From: Tuctoria greenei
Lineage: Eukaryota; Streptophyta; Magnoliopsida; Poales; Poaceae
DNA: 64,000 nucleotides
Direction of reading: 5' to 3'
Assembly: GCA_036927565.1 (NCBI GenBank)
Contig: JAYESD010000008.1
Location: 109,290,279 to 109,354,278 of the forward strand
The notes below the pieces were generated by a model that searched no databases, had not been told where the DNA came from, and saw only the letters and a list, made by a program, of their open reading frames with translations. The position numbers were made by a program, and so were the translations under genes. Of the stretch, positions 32,025 through 44,175 are shown one piece after another (within the stretch, counting starts at the first letter, position 1; each line of letters opens with the position of its first letter).

Positions 32025-34500
32025 ATGGTGAACTCTGCTGCCGGTTCCACCAGACCAGCCGGACAAGCAATTGATCTCACCAATGCTCAGCAACTGCTGA
32101 AAGTCGTCCCACCACCACTGCCACCACCGCCTAATACAGCAGCAAACACTGCACAATAGGATGGTGTCCTCACGTCGGTCATAGAATAGACCAACAACCC
32201 TTAGAACGCACTGAATGCAGCACGGACTCTCGTCCAGCATCCTCTAGCGTCCTCCAGCACCAAGAGCTCCTCCGGTCGTGCTGGAACAATAGTGTGCTGA
32301 CGTTGAGCATCTGGTTGCAGCCGCAACCATAGTGCTCAATAACCAGGGTCTGCACGATGCAGGGCAGGCACCTACCCATAACAGGACGTTGTCTGAAAGA
32401 CTTGGTCCTTTAGCATCGCAGCACAGGAGACGTGCACCCTCTCAGCAAGCGACATCGCGTACTCCTAGTGTGCCTTATCGCACTCGCACGGTGTAGAGGC
32501 TCCCGGCTCAAGATCTTCAGTTAATGCTCGACCACTGGCACATGAGGCAGGATGGCCGCGTCAACATCGAGCGTAGTCACGAGAGGCGACTTGCTCGTGA
32601 AAACCCTTCTCCTCTGGGAGTTGGAGGTGGCTGTTCGACCCTCACCTCACATCTCCGCATGGTGGAGTGGCCACCCATGTTCCAGCCTCATTTTTCGGAG
32701 AAGTATGATGGGACAGTCAACCCCATCGAATTTCTTCAAATCTACTTCACCGCTATCCTCGCTGTAGGAGGGAATGAGGCCGTCATGGCCAATTACTTCC
32801 CAGCGGCTTTAACCGGGGCTGTTAGGTCCTAGTTTATGAGCCTACCCCCTGACTCCATCTACAGTTGGGGGCAATTGTGTCGCCAGTTCACCGCCAGGTT
32901 CTGGAGGTTCTACACCCGACATCGCACAGAACTGGACTTTTTTTGTCGTACAACAGAAGTCATGAGAGTCATTGTGATCCTTCATCCAGTGATTCGCTTA
33001 GGTACAGAATGCCATCCCTTCGATCCCCAACGCTTCTGTCATTCATTCTGACAGGGAGTTTGAGACAAGAAGATGTTGGAGCAGCTGGCGACCAAAAACG
33101 TCAATAGCATCACAAAACTCTTCAGCCTTGCTGACAAATGTGCCAGGGCAGCTGAGGGTTGGGAGATGCACTCCGAACCAGCTGCAGAGGCCAAGCAGTC
33201 TACCTCCAAAGCCGGAGCTACTGCCGTCCAAGGTAGTCGCAAAAAGAAAAAGAATAAGTCAAGTGGCATGAACAAGTCACTTGCTGGAGCACCAACTACT
33301 GCAGTAGCGGTAGCACCTGGTGGCCGGGGGTCATGCCCTGATAAGCGAACTCAACCATCGTCCGAAAACGGTGACAAGATGTGGTGCCTGATCCACAAAT
33401 CCATGGGCCATAATCTTGTAGACTGCAACAAGGTCAAAAAGCTAGCTGAACACCAGAGCAAGCGTCAAGATGATGCACCTTTCTGCCAGCGGGAAGGCAA
33501 GCAGAAGGTTGTCGAAGCTTCATCTGATCAGGAGCTAGGCTTGCAAGATGCCAAGAAGGCGTTAAAGGCGGTATACAATAGTGTCGATGACTCTGACACC
33601 AACTTCAACAACGAAAGTCTGAAGACTCTCCACATGATGTATGGAGGGTCCTGGGACATTACCTCTCGGCGCGTACTTAAGACTTTGCATCAGGAGATGA
33701 TGGCTGTTGCTCCTACCTCCAAGGTGGATCCTCATCGGAAGTGGATGAACACTCCTATCACTTTTGATGCTTCTAACTGTTCGAAGAACATGGTCAGAGC
33801 TGGCCAACTGCCTTTACTAGTTTCTCCGACTATCAACAATGTCCATCTCTTCCACGTCTTGGTTGATGGTTGGGCGGCACTCAATCTCATCACCTTCGCC
33901 ACCTTCGTGTAGCATCCGCTCAACATCTTGGACCTTAGGCCCTCGCGTCCATTCTCTTGAGTGGGTCCGGGAGCTATCATACCACTTGCATCAGTCTCTC
34001 TGCCAGTTACTTTTGGAACTCCGGAGAACTACCAGTCAAAGAAGCTGATTTTTGATGTAGCACACATCAACCTTCCCTTCAACGCCATCCTTGGCAGGCC
34101 AGCCCTGTACTAGTTCATGGTGGTGGCCCACTACGGCTACTTGGTGTTGAAAATGCCAACTCCGTCAGGCATCCTCCGGATCGGAGGGGATCGCACTACT
34201 GGAGTCATAGTGTTGGAGAAGCTTCATGCGCTCGCAGCAGCCTATGAAGCTGAAACCATTAAGGAGCAGACTGCTCAACAACCTTCAAGCTCGCGCCAAC
34301 GCAGCTCAAAATCTGCAACTTGTGTGCAACGAAGCAGCAACACCTATGTTCCCGTCAAAGTCGTCCAAATCAGTTCTCATGCCACTCAGACCACTCGTAT
34401 ATTGGGGGGTCTAGGTGACAAATTGAAACTCGCACTTGTCACTTTCCTCCGGGCAAATGTTGACGTGTTTGCTTGGCAACCATCACAAATGTCTGGGATA
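32025..34500 (+). pseudogene. gag: E5 gag and protease (broken)
   Basis: Begins with an ATG (MVNSAAGS, compare E6 MLNSTAGS). Pieces include the capsid domain (EWPPMFQPHFSEKYDG..., FMSLPPDSIYSW, 32524-32990), FSLADKCARAAEG (about 33120), a basic region, and a CxxH...H...C knuckle-like motif (CLIHKSMGHNLVDC, about 33385-33430). Then comes the protease region, in which the expected DGG-A site reads VDGWAAL (33862 onwards), so the active site is altered. Stops include TAG near 32831 and TAG at 33910. The frame changes between the first and later pieces. Confidence 0.85.
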
Positions 34501-37500
34501 CCCAGGGAGGTGATCGAGCATCATCTGAAGATCTACCCCGATGCATGGCCTATACAACAAAAGTCTCGAGATCAATCTGTTGAGCGGTAGAACTTCATCT
34601 GAGAAGAAATCAAGAACCTGCTTGATGCTGGATTCATTCGGGAGGTGCATCACCCACGCTGGACGGCAAACCCAGTCGTTGTACCCAAGGCCGGTGAGAA
34701 GCTTCTGATGTGCATCAACTACACGATATTAAATAAGGCATGCCAAAAAGACCCCTTTCCACTACCCTAAATAGATAAAATAGTGGATTCTAGCTCTGGC
34801 TATGAGCTACTTTGTTTCCTAGACGCATATTCTGGTTTCCATCAAATTCCAATGTCTAGGGAAGATGAAGAGCACACTGCTTTTATCATAGTAGATGGAC
34901 TATACTGTTACACAGCAATGCCTTATTGTCTCAAAAGTGCTCTCTCCACCTTCGTGCGAGCTATGCACAGAAGCTTTGGGGTGCTTATTCGGGACTTACT
35001 GGAAGTCTACGTCAATGTCATCATTGTCAAAGTGAAGAAATAAGACTCACTATTGGACAACCTTCAATCCGTCTTTGACAAGCTGCGCCTGACGCGCACG
35101 AAGCTCAACCCTAACAAGTGTGTCCTCGGGTTTTCCTCTATAAATCTTCTTGAATACTTGGTCACCCATCGAGAATTGAAGAAAATCCGGCCAAGATAAA
35201 AGCCATCAAAGCAATGCGGCCTCCTCTCCCTGTCAAGGACATCTAGATGCTTACTGCCTGTCTAGCCTCTCTCAGCCGGTTCATCTCAAGGTTGGGTGAG
35301 CGAGCACTTCCCTTCTTTAAGCTATTCAGGAAGTTCGAAACTTTTCATTGGTCCGAAGAAGCAGAAAAGGGCTTTCAGGATCTGAAACAATCTCTTACTA
35401 CGCTGTCGATTATGGTAGTTCCGAAGCCTGCTGAGTCTCTTGTGCTTTACATTGCTACAACAACAAAAGTTATCAGCATGGTTCTGGTAGCAAAAAGGCC
35501 AGACACATCTCCAAGCTCCGCTGCAGAGAAGCACAGACCCCTCCGAGAGGGTCCGGAGCTATCTTGAGGATAACATCATCAATGTGAGCCTGGGTCCTAG
35601 CTCCCTAGCATGGATCCTAAAGGCAAGTTGCCTGTGGATCAACCTCTTCCTTCTGGAAGAGTTCTGACTGTTCAAGAAGAAGAAGGTACGGTCCCCTTCG
35701 GGAGGGTTCAAACTGTCCAAAAACCAGTTTACTTCATCAGTGAAGTACTCCATGATGTGAAGACACGGTATATTGAGGTGCATAAGATGCTATACGCAGT
35801 TCTTATTGCCTCAAGAAAGCTACGCAACTACTTCCAAGCCCACAAGATTTCAGTGGTAACATCTTACCCACTACGTGCTATTCTTCATAATCCCAATTCA
35901 GCGGCAAACATCGCCAAGTGGGCTGCATAACAGGCAGAGTTCGAGTTTGACTTCCAACCTTGACACGCCATCAAGAGTCAGGCGCTAGCTGACTTTGTCG
36001 CAGAATGGACCACATCTTCGTCTGGTCCGGGAGGTCTTGACCTTGAGGTGCCAAAATCTAAGGTCCCGATCTTCACCAAGCTCCACTGGACTCTCTTCTT
36101 CGACGGCTATGTGCAGAAGTAGGGGGCCGGAGTTGGAATTCTTCTCCTCCCACCAACCGGACAAAAGGTCAACTACATGGTCTGCCTTGACTTCAAGGCG
36201 ACCAAAACAATGGTGGAGTATCGCGCCCTCATCTTCGGACTGAAGACGGGGTTATCATTCGGCGTCCAGTAGCTGCAAGTAAAGGGAGATTTGCAGCTCA
36301 TCATCAAACAAGTCAAAGGTTAATGTAGTTGCAATAACCCTCAATTAGCACCGTATCTTCTTGAAATCCAAAAGTTGCAGAAAGACTTCGATGTCCTGGA
36401 CCTTTGCCATGTCCAGCGTGTCAACAACGGTGAAGCTAACGACCTATCGATGAAGGCTTCTACCAGGGCTCCAGCACCTAAAGGAGTTTTTGTCAGGAGA
36501 TTACTAGCACCCGCTGCTCAACTTGCCGAGCTGAGTGATGGGGGCGAGACTAGCACCCCGAAGCTTGCGGCCCCGGTGGCCTTGTTACCATGGCGTCCAT
36601 TAAGGATTGTAGGTGCTACAGGAAGCTCCGAACAACCTAGAGCGCAAGACCCAGAAGGTCAGGTCAGTCTCGATGCATGGATCTCGCAGGTTTGGGACTA
36701 CTTGAAAGACAACGTCCTTCCTGAAGATGGTGCTTCCGAATAACGTATTGTCAGATTGGCTAATAGATACACAATGGTAGAAGGGGATCTCTATGGACGT
36801 GGCACCAACGACATAGTATTGCGGTGCATTTCTCAGGAAGAAGACTGCAAGCTCCACATAGAAATCCATGGAGGCGAGTGTGGGTACCATGCATCATCCT
36901 GCACGCTGGTCCGTAAAGTCTTCCGACAGTGTTTTTACTGGCCTACAACACTCCAAGATGCAGTCGAGCTGGTCAAGAGATGCGAAGCGTGCAAGCTCCA
37001 CGCAAAGTAGATCCGCACACCAGCGCAGTCACTATAGATGATTCCTCTCTCATGGCCATTCACCGTGTGGGGAATGGATATTTTGGGACTTTTCCCAAAA
37101 GCCGTCGGAGGGTACTGGTTCTTATATGTCACCATCGACAAGTTCACGAAGTGGCTGGAAGAAGCTCCAGTTGTGACAATCAACAAGCAGTAAGCTATCA
37201 AGTTCTTAAAGTTCATAGTCTGCATATTTGGAGTTCCAAATAGAATTATCACTGATAATGGGACCCAATTCACTGGTGTAGCATTTCAAGAGTGTCGTGA
37301 AGACCTCGACATCAATCTTAGCTATGCATCAGTAGCACATCCGATAAGTAATGGCCAAGCCAAGAGAGCAAACGAAGAAATTCTTAAAGCACTACCTATG
37401 AACGCTTGATAAAGCATGGTGTCAACTGGATCGAAGAGCTTCTCTCCGGATTGTGGGCTAGATGGAGAACACCTAGCCGAGCTACAGGAAAAACTCTATT

Positions 37501-37899
37501 CTTCTCAGTGTACGGAGCTGAAGCAGTCCTTCCCCTAGAGATCACCATGGGTTCTCTCCGAGTTCGGACCTACAACTAATCCATGCAGGACCAGTTTCGG
37601 CGTGATGACTTAGACCTCGTCGACGAGGTAAGATGCTGAGCACCTGTCCAAAACACGTGATATCGCCAGGTGCTTTGGCACAATCACCAAAGCCATGTCC
37701 GCAACAGTTTGAAAAAGGCGATCTGGTGCTACGGCGAATACTATCTCGAGAAGGGATGAACAAACTCTCACCCAGCTGTAAGGGTCCCTTCCGAGTCATC
37801 AAGGTTTCCCGCCCCGAATGCGTTCGCTTGGCAAAGGAGGATGGGAAACTACTTCCTAATCCTTTGAATATCGAGCACCTCTGTAAGTTCTACATTTAG
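34501..37899 (+). pseudogene. pol: E5 pol: RT, RNase H, integrase (broken, RT catalytic box lost)
   Basis: RT pieces: the substrate-facing part near 34640-34780 and YELLCFLDAYSGFHQIPM (about 34800). The catalytic box is changed to YVNV (35008-35019) where E6 has YVDD. RNase H remnants lie at 36060-36310 with several stops. Integrase has its zinc-binding part (HGGECGYHASSC...CEAC, 36866-37005), then ITDNGTQF (about 37250), and a C-terminus ending NIEHLCKFYI (37899). Frameshifts near 35045, 35240 and 37600 and many stops exclude function. Confidence 0.88.
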
Positions 37900-37977
37900 C
37901 ACGGAGGTGAGTGTGTTATCGTATAGAGTATTTCATAGAGTTTATGAATAGAGTAGGGTTGGTCCAAGATGTATAGA

Positions 37978-38007
37978 ACACTTAACTTGGTCCTGTACTT
38001 TAAGTGT
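37978..38007 (+). other. 14-nt-loop hairpin, E5 copy 1
   Basis: Perfect 8-bp stem ACACTTAA/TTAAGTGT around a loop CTTGGTCCTGTACT. The loop matches E4 copy 2 at 12 of 14 positions, while the stem sequence differs at several paired positions. Confidence 0.7.
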
Positions 38008-38281
38008 GTCCTTACCTTCCCTTGTTATTCGGACCTATAATGAAATGCATTTATATGAAAACAGACTCTACGTGCATTTATTCTGCACAAGCTCATAACT
38101 TTTCCCTTCTTTTACCTTCTTTTCAATAATGGAGCTGTGGAGTTCTTTTGGGATTTGGTCTCTATGAATTGATGTGATATTGTCTTGGTGTTACTGGTAG
38201 ACTTTTTTTGGATCTAGTGTTAGCTTAATGGTCTACTCGCCTGGAAAGCAACACCAATGACAGGTCCAGAGTCACCTAAAG

Positions 38282-38307
38282 AATTAGCCTGGTCCAGCAT
38301 CCTAAGT
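38282..38307 (+). other. 14-nt-loop hairpin, E5 copy 2
   Basis: Stem AATTAG/CTAAGT with one mismatch, loop CCTGGTCCAGCATC (14 nt). Confidence 0.55.
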
Positions 38308-38468
38308 ACGCCACTCTACCTATTCTGGTGTCACAATAAGGTGGGTCCAGACAGCACATAGACCGATAAGAGCACAACTTGTATACTAAGTATATTGCAT
38401 TGAGTTGGTTAGGACCTAAATTTTAATTAACAACAATAAGCCGCATCTAAGTTATAGGCAAGGAGAAG

Positions 38469-39305
38469 TGTCAAAGCGTACGAATGACACTTTCCCTGGT
38501 ACTAATAAATTGTAGCCTGTGGAGGTTCTTGTATCGGTTTGGGCGCGCGGAGATTCTAGACAAGATGATGACACAGAGGATTTACGTGGTTCGGACCGCC
38601 TGAGCGTAATACCCTAATCCACGGGGTGTGTGTTGTTGTATTAGGGATTCACTTGCGCGTGCATGCGTATGAGCTTGGTTATGTACCGTGCGGCGGATCC
38701 CTTTTATAGTATAAGGACTGGCCGTTACATCACTTGCCTGGCCCGACATGTGGCCCTGGCGTAGTTAAATGTCCAATACACAATAGCTGGATATTAAGTG
38801 TTGTTAATAGGGTGATAACGAGCCTTAATTATGGCGTTACCCCTATTAACAGTCCACTGATCGCGTGTCATTAATATGGCATTAATGACACGTAATCAAG
38901 TCTTGTAACTGTCACTTTAATGGTCCCTTGAAGGTCCGAGCCGTTGGAGATCTCTCTGCCTTCTGTTGAAGTCCAAGATCCGGAGGTTCGACACGTGGCT
39001 ACTCCAGAGCTTCCCATCGTTGGGAGGCAGGTATGGAGCCACTATACACGTGGTAGCGCCGGAGCTTCCCTCTACTGGGGGTTAGGTCTAGGGTCACTGG
39101 ACACGTGGCAGGGCCGGTGCTTCCCTTTGACGGGTGTTAGGACCGGCCTTGTGATACACGTGTCAGTGTCGGAGGTACCCAAACGAGGGAGGCGGGTCCA
39201 GTACTGTGTAACATATGTGGTCTTCAGAGGTCTTCAACTTGAATGGGGGAAACTCCTTGCTTTTCTTGCGGTATCATGGGGTACCCGGTACCCAGGGTAC
39301 CGACA
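38469..39305 (-). repeat. E6 3' LTR, 837 bp
   Basis: Minus strand TGTCGGTACCCTGGG...GCGTACGCTTTGACA. It has a TATA box on the minus strand (38701-38710, ACTATAAAAG) and four G-boxes CACGTG at 38992, 39047, 39102 and 39157, exactly 55 bp apart. The polypurine-like sequence next to it on the internal side is GGGCCCAGGGGCCAC (39306-39320, minus). Confidence 0.92.
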
Positions 39306-39474
39306 GTGGCCCCTGGGCCCACCTTCGAGAGAAACAAATTGGGTTAAGTTAATCTACCAGAGGTGGGGCCATCTTCGATTCCCGCATTGTGGCTTCAAAG
39401 GTGTTGTTGGGGTGATGGTTCGTTGTTGAACCATCGCAGCGTGGCTTTCTTTCAATGCAGGAGGTGATATCTGC

Positions 39475-42400
39475 ATGGCAGATCTCACAAAATTGAAGGT
39501 CGTCGGTTCCCAATGCAAAAATTGTATCTGTTCCGAGCGCCTTATCAGGCTGCCGTCCTCGGTTTTCCCACCGTCCATCATGACAACGGCTCACCTGGGG
39601 CAAAAACTTCGGCTTTTCGGCCAAAGTGGACCTGGGTCCATTCATCATTGGCAAGGTAGATTTTTGAGAGTGTATCCTCGGTCCCATTGCAGTTTCCACC
39701 CAAGCGTTGCGGAGTCTTACTTAAGAAGGAAAGCCTGCACGGTTTGAGGACTCTTCAGGCCTTCAATCGAACTTGCGCTCAGAGCCTCTCAACCCCCGCG
39801 TAGCCTTCCAACTTTTGCTCCACTTTGCCGGGAAGGAGTTGGGTCTTCCCCGTAGCAAGGTCAAGATCAAGGAGGAGATGGTGAGTGTCCGGACCTACAT
39901 GGGTTGGTCCAGCGACTCCTGCAACATGGACATCCGCTTTGGCAAGCTCCCCTTCAAGAAGGAAAGCACCGGAAATATGGTGTACTTCTAGGCGTATGCC
40001 ATGGTGGGTTTGATCCCGCCTTTCTCGAGCTTCCTCCTGATGTTGCTGGATTTCTATGGCCTCCAGCTTTATGATATCGACCCCCACTCCCTCTTGCTAG
40101 TGGCGACCTTCCTCCACTTCTGCGAGATGTGGGTGGGTGTGCCTCCCTGCATCGAGATGTTCCGGACCTTCTTCACGGTCCACACCACCGGCAAGGGGAC
40201 GGAGCTCATCGGCTTCTACTATTTCGTGAAGTGGAAGAATTGCCCCTTCAAGTACTTGAAGTCCTTCCCCTCCGGCAAGTGGGATGATTGGAAGAAGTAT
40301 TGGGTGATGATCACTGTGGAGGAGCATGAGAAGCTGGAGCTGCCCGAGGGCCTTCCCAATGTTGACACTGACGCCTGGAACGTAGTTTCGGAGCTGTCGA
40401 ATGCCTACAAGCCCATCCTTGAAAGGATCGAAGAATGCATAGAGGGAGGAGTGACCCCCAAATGGCCTTCGGCAATTTCTTGGTGAATAGGTGGGCCCCG
40501 CTGAAGACAAGGGAATGGCCCGCATGGGCGTTCAATAGTGAGATGGATCATGACCGAATTGAAGTTTGTTTGAACATCAACTTGGATGATGAAGCTTTGA
40601 GGATTCATCTCAAAAAAATTCAAAGTGGAGGTGTCTCCTGTGATGTTGTGACTCCGCCGGCTGCCTTCCTGCCTCTGAACATGGTTCTGGAGGTCAGTAG
40701 GGAGATTTGGAGGAGAATGTCGACATTGGATGACCTGGGTGTGGTAGAGAGGCACCCTGTCTCTAGGGTTACAATCCCTGGAGCTTCTGAGAGGGTGTCT
40801 TCCCCTGCCGCAAGCCAGAGAGTCAATGACGTCGGCAAGGGCAAGGGTAAAGTCAAGGAACCAGCTGAATCTTCCAACTGCAAGAGGAAGTTGAGGCATG
40901 TTGATGGGAGCCCCATCGGGTCTACTCCAACCCCAACAACCCCTTCTCCTCGGCGAAGGAGACCTTCGGTGACCACATCTGCTTCAGTGCCAGCGCCCTC
41001 GAGGCACTCAAGCTCTGGCATGTCAACTCAGGATCTGGTGCCGACTATGTTCTCTGGGCCCGGAGGTCCTTCCCATTCGAGGGGGGTTCCAGCTGAGAAG
41101 ACTCCAACTGCTGTAGATGGCCCCCGACCAAGGTCCGAAGTTACTGTCTGACCAGATTTCGTGGGCTCTGACTCCTGGCCTCAGAAGAAGAGATTCCGCG
41201 GCGACTTGGGCGGTTGCATCCCCAGGTAAGCATCGTTAACTTACCTTGAAATGCTAATCTTGTTTTTATTCTGTTTTTAATATTCTCGACCTTTTGTTTC
41301 TAGGGTGTTGAGAAAAAAGTCCGAGGCTTCGGCATTTGCTACATCGACTGGAGCTGTGCATGCTGAAGCTCCGACTTCAACGATTGAGCCTCCCCCGATG
41401 GTAGCAGAAGACACAGCAGCTCAGGCGCTAGCTGTTCTGGACTTGGATCCAGAAGAGATGCCAAAAGATCTCGTGGTAGCGCCAAACCACGGGGGAGAAG
41501 TTGTTGAAGATGCACCACTAGCCACAAGGCTAGAGACTGAGGCTCCGAAGCAGGAGTCGGAGGTGTCAGAAGCTCTGGCACTTGAGACGGAGGTACCCGA
41601 AGCTCCGTCGCCTTTGCCAGAAGTGGCTGAAGATCAGACGATTGAGCCGGAGGTGCCCGAAGCTCCAACCTCTATGCCAGAGATAATTGAAGCTTTGGCC
41701 ACTGAGCCAGAGATGGTTGATGTTCTGGTGCTTGATCCGGTGGTGGAAGTGGCTTCAGATTAAGTTCCAACAACCACTCCAGAAGTACTTGCTCTGGAGG
41801 TGTCCATACTCGAGCTAGAACACTTTGAAGAAGCGGCGGCAGGCTCGCCGCCCGCAGAGACGACAGCTGAAGACCCTGCGGTAGGACCTTTGACATTAGC
41901 CCCAGAGGTAGAAGTTCCCCTGGAGGGATCTTCCTCAGTAGCGGCTGAGGAGCTCCCGAAGGGCGGCTCTAGTGCTATAGAAGCTTAGGGAACCATGATT
42001 GTGGCATGGGACCCTATTTTTGTTCATGGAGACCCCTTGGCGCCAGCGGAGATGACTCCAGCAGGTCTGAAGCCTATTCCTTTGGCATTGTTGATTGACA
42101 ATGCCTGCTCCAGTCTTCGTCATGTTTAGATTGCCTTCGACCATGAAAGCAAAGTTCTCGAAGAAGAGCACCACACATTGAGGCGTTGGCGCAACAAGCT
42201 TCACTTTAAGACAAAGCTAACACAGTCAAGGCTGGCGGACCAACAGGACTAGATAGACCGGGAAAAGGCCCAGCTGGCAAGGTTTGAGTAGTTGCTCACC
42301 GAGAAGGAGGGTTTGATCAAGGCTCTCGACGACCGATCCCGGTCTTTGTTTGAGTAGGCCAAAGAGGCCAACGAGGCAGCGAATGACCGCCAAGACAACC

Positions 42401-43211
42401 TCAAGACTTTTCATGAGACACTTCTAAAGCGCCAGGAGGGTCTTAATGAACGGGAAGACAAAGTTCTGGAACAGAAGGAGGATATTCTGAAGGGAAAGGA
42501 GGAGCTCGCCCAAAAGCTAACTCTAGCAGAGCAAAATTTGGCAGATAACACTAAGAAGCTTGATCTGAGGAACAAGGAAGAGGAGGAGAAGTACTGGAAA
42601 CTGGGGCACGAGCTCTCAAGAAGAGAAGCTAATGTCGCCACCAGAGAAAGGAAAGTAAGAGGCAGGGAGAAGGACCTGGTCGAATGGTGGAACCGCATCC
42701 ACATCAAGGAGACGGAGCTAGCTGACCGCGAAAAGCAAATAGCTGAGAGTATTCAGCAACATGCTAAAGTGGTCGAGCGCTTCGCTCATGAAGGTTTAGA
42801 GCTAGCGGCCGCCAGGAGGTCACTGGAGGAGCTGCGGAATCTGAGGGCGACTGAGTCCCAACAGGTGTGGGCATTTCTGGGGAGAGCCAACGTTGCGCTG
42901 ATGTTGCTGGGCTTCAGTCCAGTACGCTCGAAAAATCCAGAGCCAGAGCTGGACAAAGCGCTGGTGGCACATAGCTCTGTCGGCGGCAAACTCGATGCGA
43001 TGGGTCACATCATCTGGACTAGCTGGAGACTGAGGAGAAATCTCTGGCCAAGAACGTCGCCGAATATGTGCTGACATGTTAAAAAAGGCGAGACCCCCAA
43101 TTCTCCCTAGATCCGGCGCTCGAAGGACCCATTGCCGAAGAAGAAGGCGCCGCCAAAGCCAGCGTTCAGGAGGATGCCCAGAAGGTTGCCTCATACTTCC
43201 GCAGAACTTAG
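39475..43211 (+). pseudogene. E6 antisense ORF with one intron; conserved domain plus coiled coil
   Basis: Plus strand, opposite to E6 pol. It starts MADLTKLKVVGSQC at 39475. Exon 1 (to 41225) has a domain with GSIHHWQGRFLRVYPR, GLIPPFSSFLLMLLDFYGLQLYDIDPHSLLLV...HFCEMW, KKYWVMITVEE, then a basic Ser/Pro-rich part. Exon 2 (41304-43211) has an Ala/Pro/Glu repeat region, a long Glu/Lys/Arg coiled coil (42230-42850), and the tail GPIAEEEGAAKAS. Damage: TGA 39745, a frameshift, TAG 39989, a frameshift near 40455, TGA 41149, TAA 41761, TAG 41986, and further TAGs near 42127, 42249, 42286 and 42355. It resembles the 'putative gypsy type transposon' family (Transposase_28, from memory). Its role is unknown; such antisense ORFs have been reported in plant Tat elements. 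Confidence 0.8.
41226..41303 (+). other. Intron in the E6 antisense ORF, 78 bp
   Basis: Donor CCCCAG/GTAAGC, T-rich tract, acceptor TTTGTTTCTAG/GGTG. Exons join in phase (AG + G, then GTG TTG AGA). Length and AT content fit plant introns. Confidence 0.75.
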
Positions 43212-43469
43212 CACTTTTGCCTTTTGCTCGCACTTGTAATTTTCCAATTTTGTAATCTCCTTGAATGAATGAAATCCAATCTTTCTGAAATGAATTTCAT
43301 TTTGTCCTTGTCTTCAATACATTGTCCTTTATCTTGTTTGCCCCCTGGTAGATGCACACAATTTTATTGCGAACATATACCAAAAGGATATGATGATGTG
43401 TTGATGACTTAGACGCTTCGAGCTTGTAGCTTTTAGGTCTGATGTTTATTTTTGACTTCTCCAGGGAGC

Positions 43470-44175
43470 TTTTGTTGCGTCGACGGTGGCCCCCTGGGGT
43501 TGTCGGAGCTTGGTAGGTCCGTCGACACGCACTGTCAACGCGTGAAACATCAACGACGGGCCCCCTAGGGTATTCGGAGTTTGGTAGGTCTGACAACAGC
43601 CACTATCAACGCATGAAACGTCAATGGCAGGCCCCCTAGGGTTGTCGGAGCTTGTTAGGTCCGACGACACCCACTGTCAACGCGCGAAACATCGATGGCG
43701 GGCCTCCCTAGGGTTGTCAGAGCTTGGTAGGTCTGACGACACCCACTGTTAACGCGTAGAACATCGACTGCATGCCCCCTGGTGTTGTCGGAGCTTGTTA
43801 GGTCTGACGACACCCACTGTCAATGCGCGAAACGTCAACGGCGAACCCCCTTGGGTTGTTAGAGCTTGGTAGGTCCGACGACACCCACTGTCAATGCGTA
43901 GAATGTCGACGGCAGGCCCCTTGGGGTTGTTGAAGCTTCTTGGCTTTGACAATCCACCATCAATGGTAGAATACGTTGACGGCGATCCCCTCGGTTGGTT
44001 TCGCCATCTTCACTTGAATTGGTATTATGCTTCATGTCGACAGTGGGCCCCCATGGGAGTTGTCGGAGCTTGTTAGCTCTAGCGGCACCCTCTTTCAACG
44101 TCCTAAATGTTGACAGCGGGCCCCTTTAGAGGTTGTTGGAGCTAAATAGCTCCGACATCGTCCACCATCGTCGTG
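43470..44175 (-). repeat. E6 tandem array, about nine monomers of 70-77 bp
   Basis: The phrase TTGTCGGAGCTTGTTAGG and variants recurs at about 43499, 43572, 43643, 43716, 43786, 43856, 43926, 44058 and 44132. In element sense the monomer starts GGGGGCCCGCCGTCGATGTT, clearly related to the E4 monomer GGGGCCTGCCGTCGACGTCT. Most units contain an inverted repeat, for example GTCGGA...TCCGAC (43644-43665). Confidence 0.9.

Larger units (their letters stand above)
31099..38468 (+). mobile_element. E5: Ty3/gypsy element (Tat/RIRE2-like), 5' part
   Basis: Plus strand: 5' LTR, primer site, gag, protease, RT, RNase H, integrase and the first part of the 3' module, up to the point where E6 is inserted (38469). 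The array, antisense ORF and 3' LTR expected by comparison with E6 must lie to the right of the window. It has heavy stop and frameshift decay and dead catalytic sites. It is the outermost, oldest member of the right stack. Confidence 0.9.
37900..38468 (+). other. E5 post-pol region with two conserved hairpins
   Basis: No ORF. Holds hairpins at 37978-38007 and 38282-38307. It is cut at 38468 by E6; the presumed E6 target copy is AGAAG (38464-38468). Confidence 0.75.
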
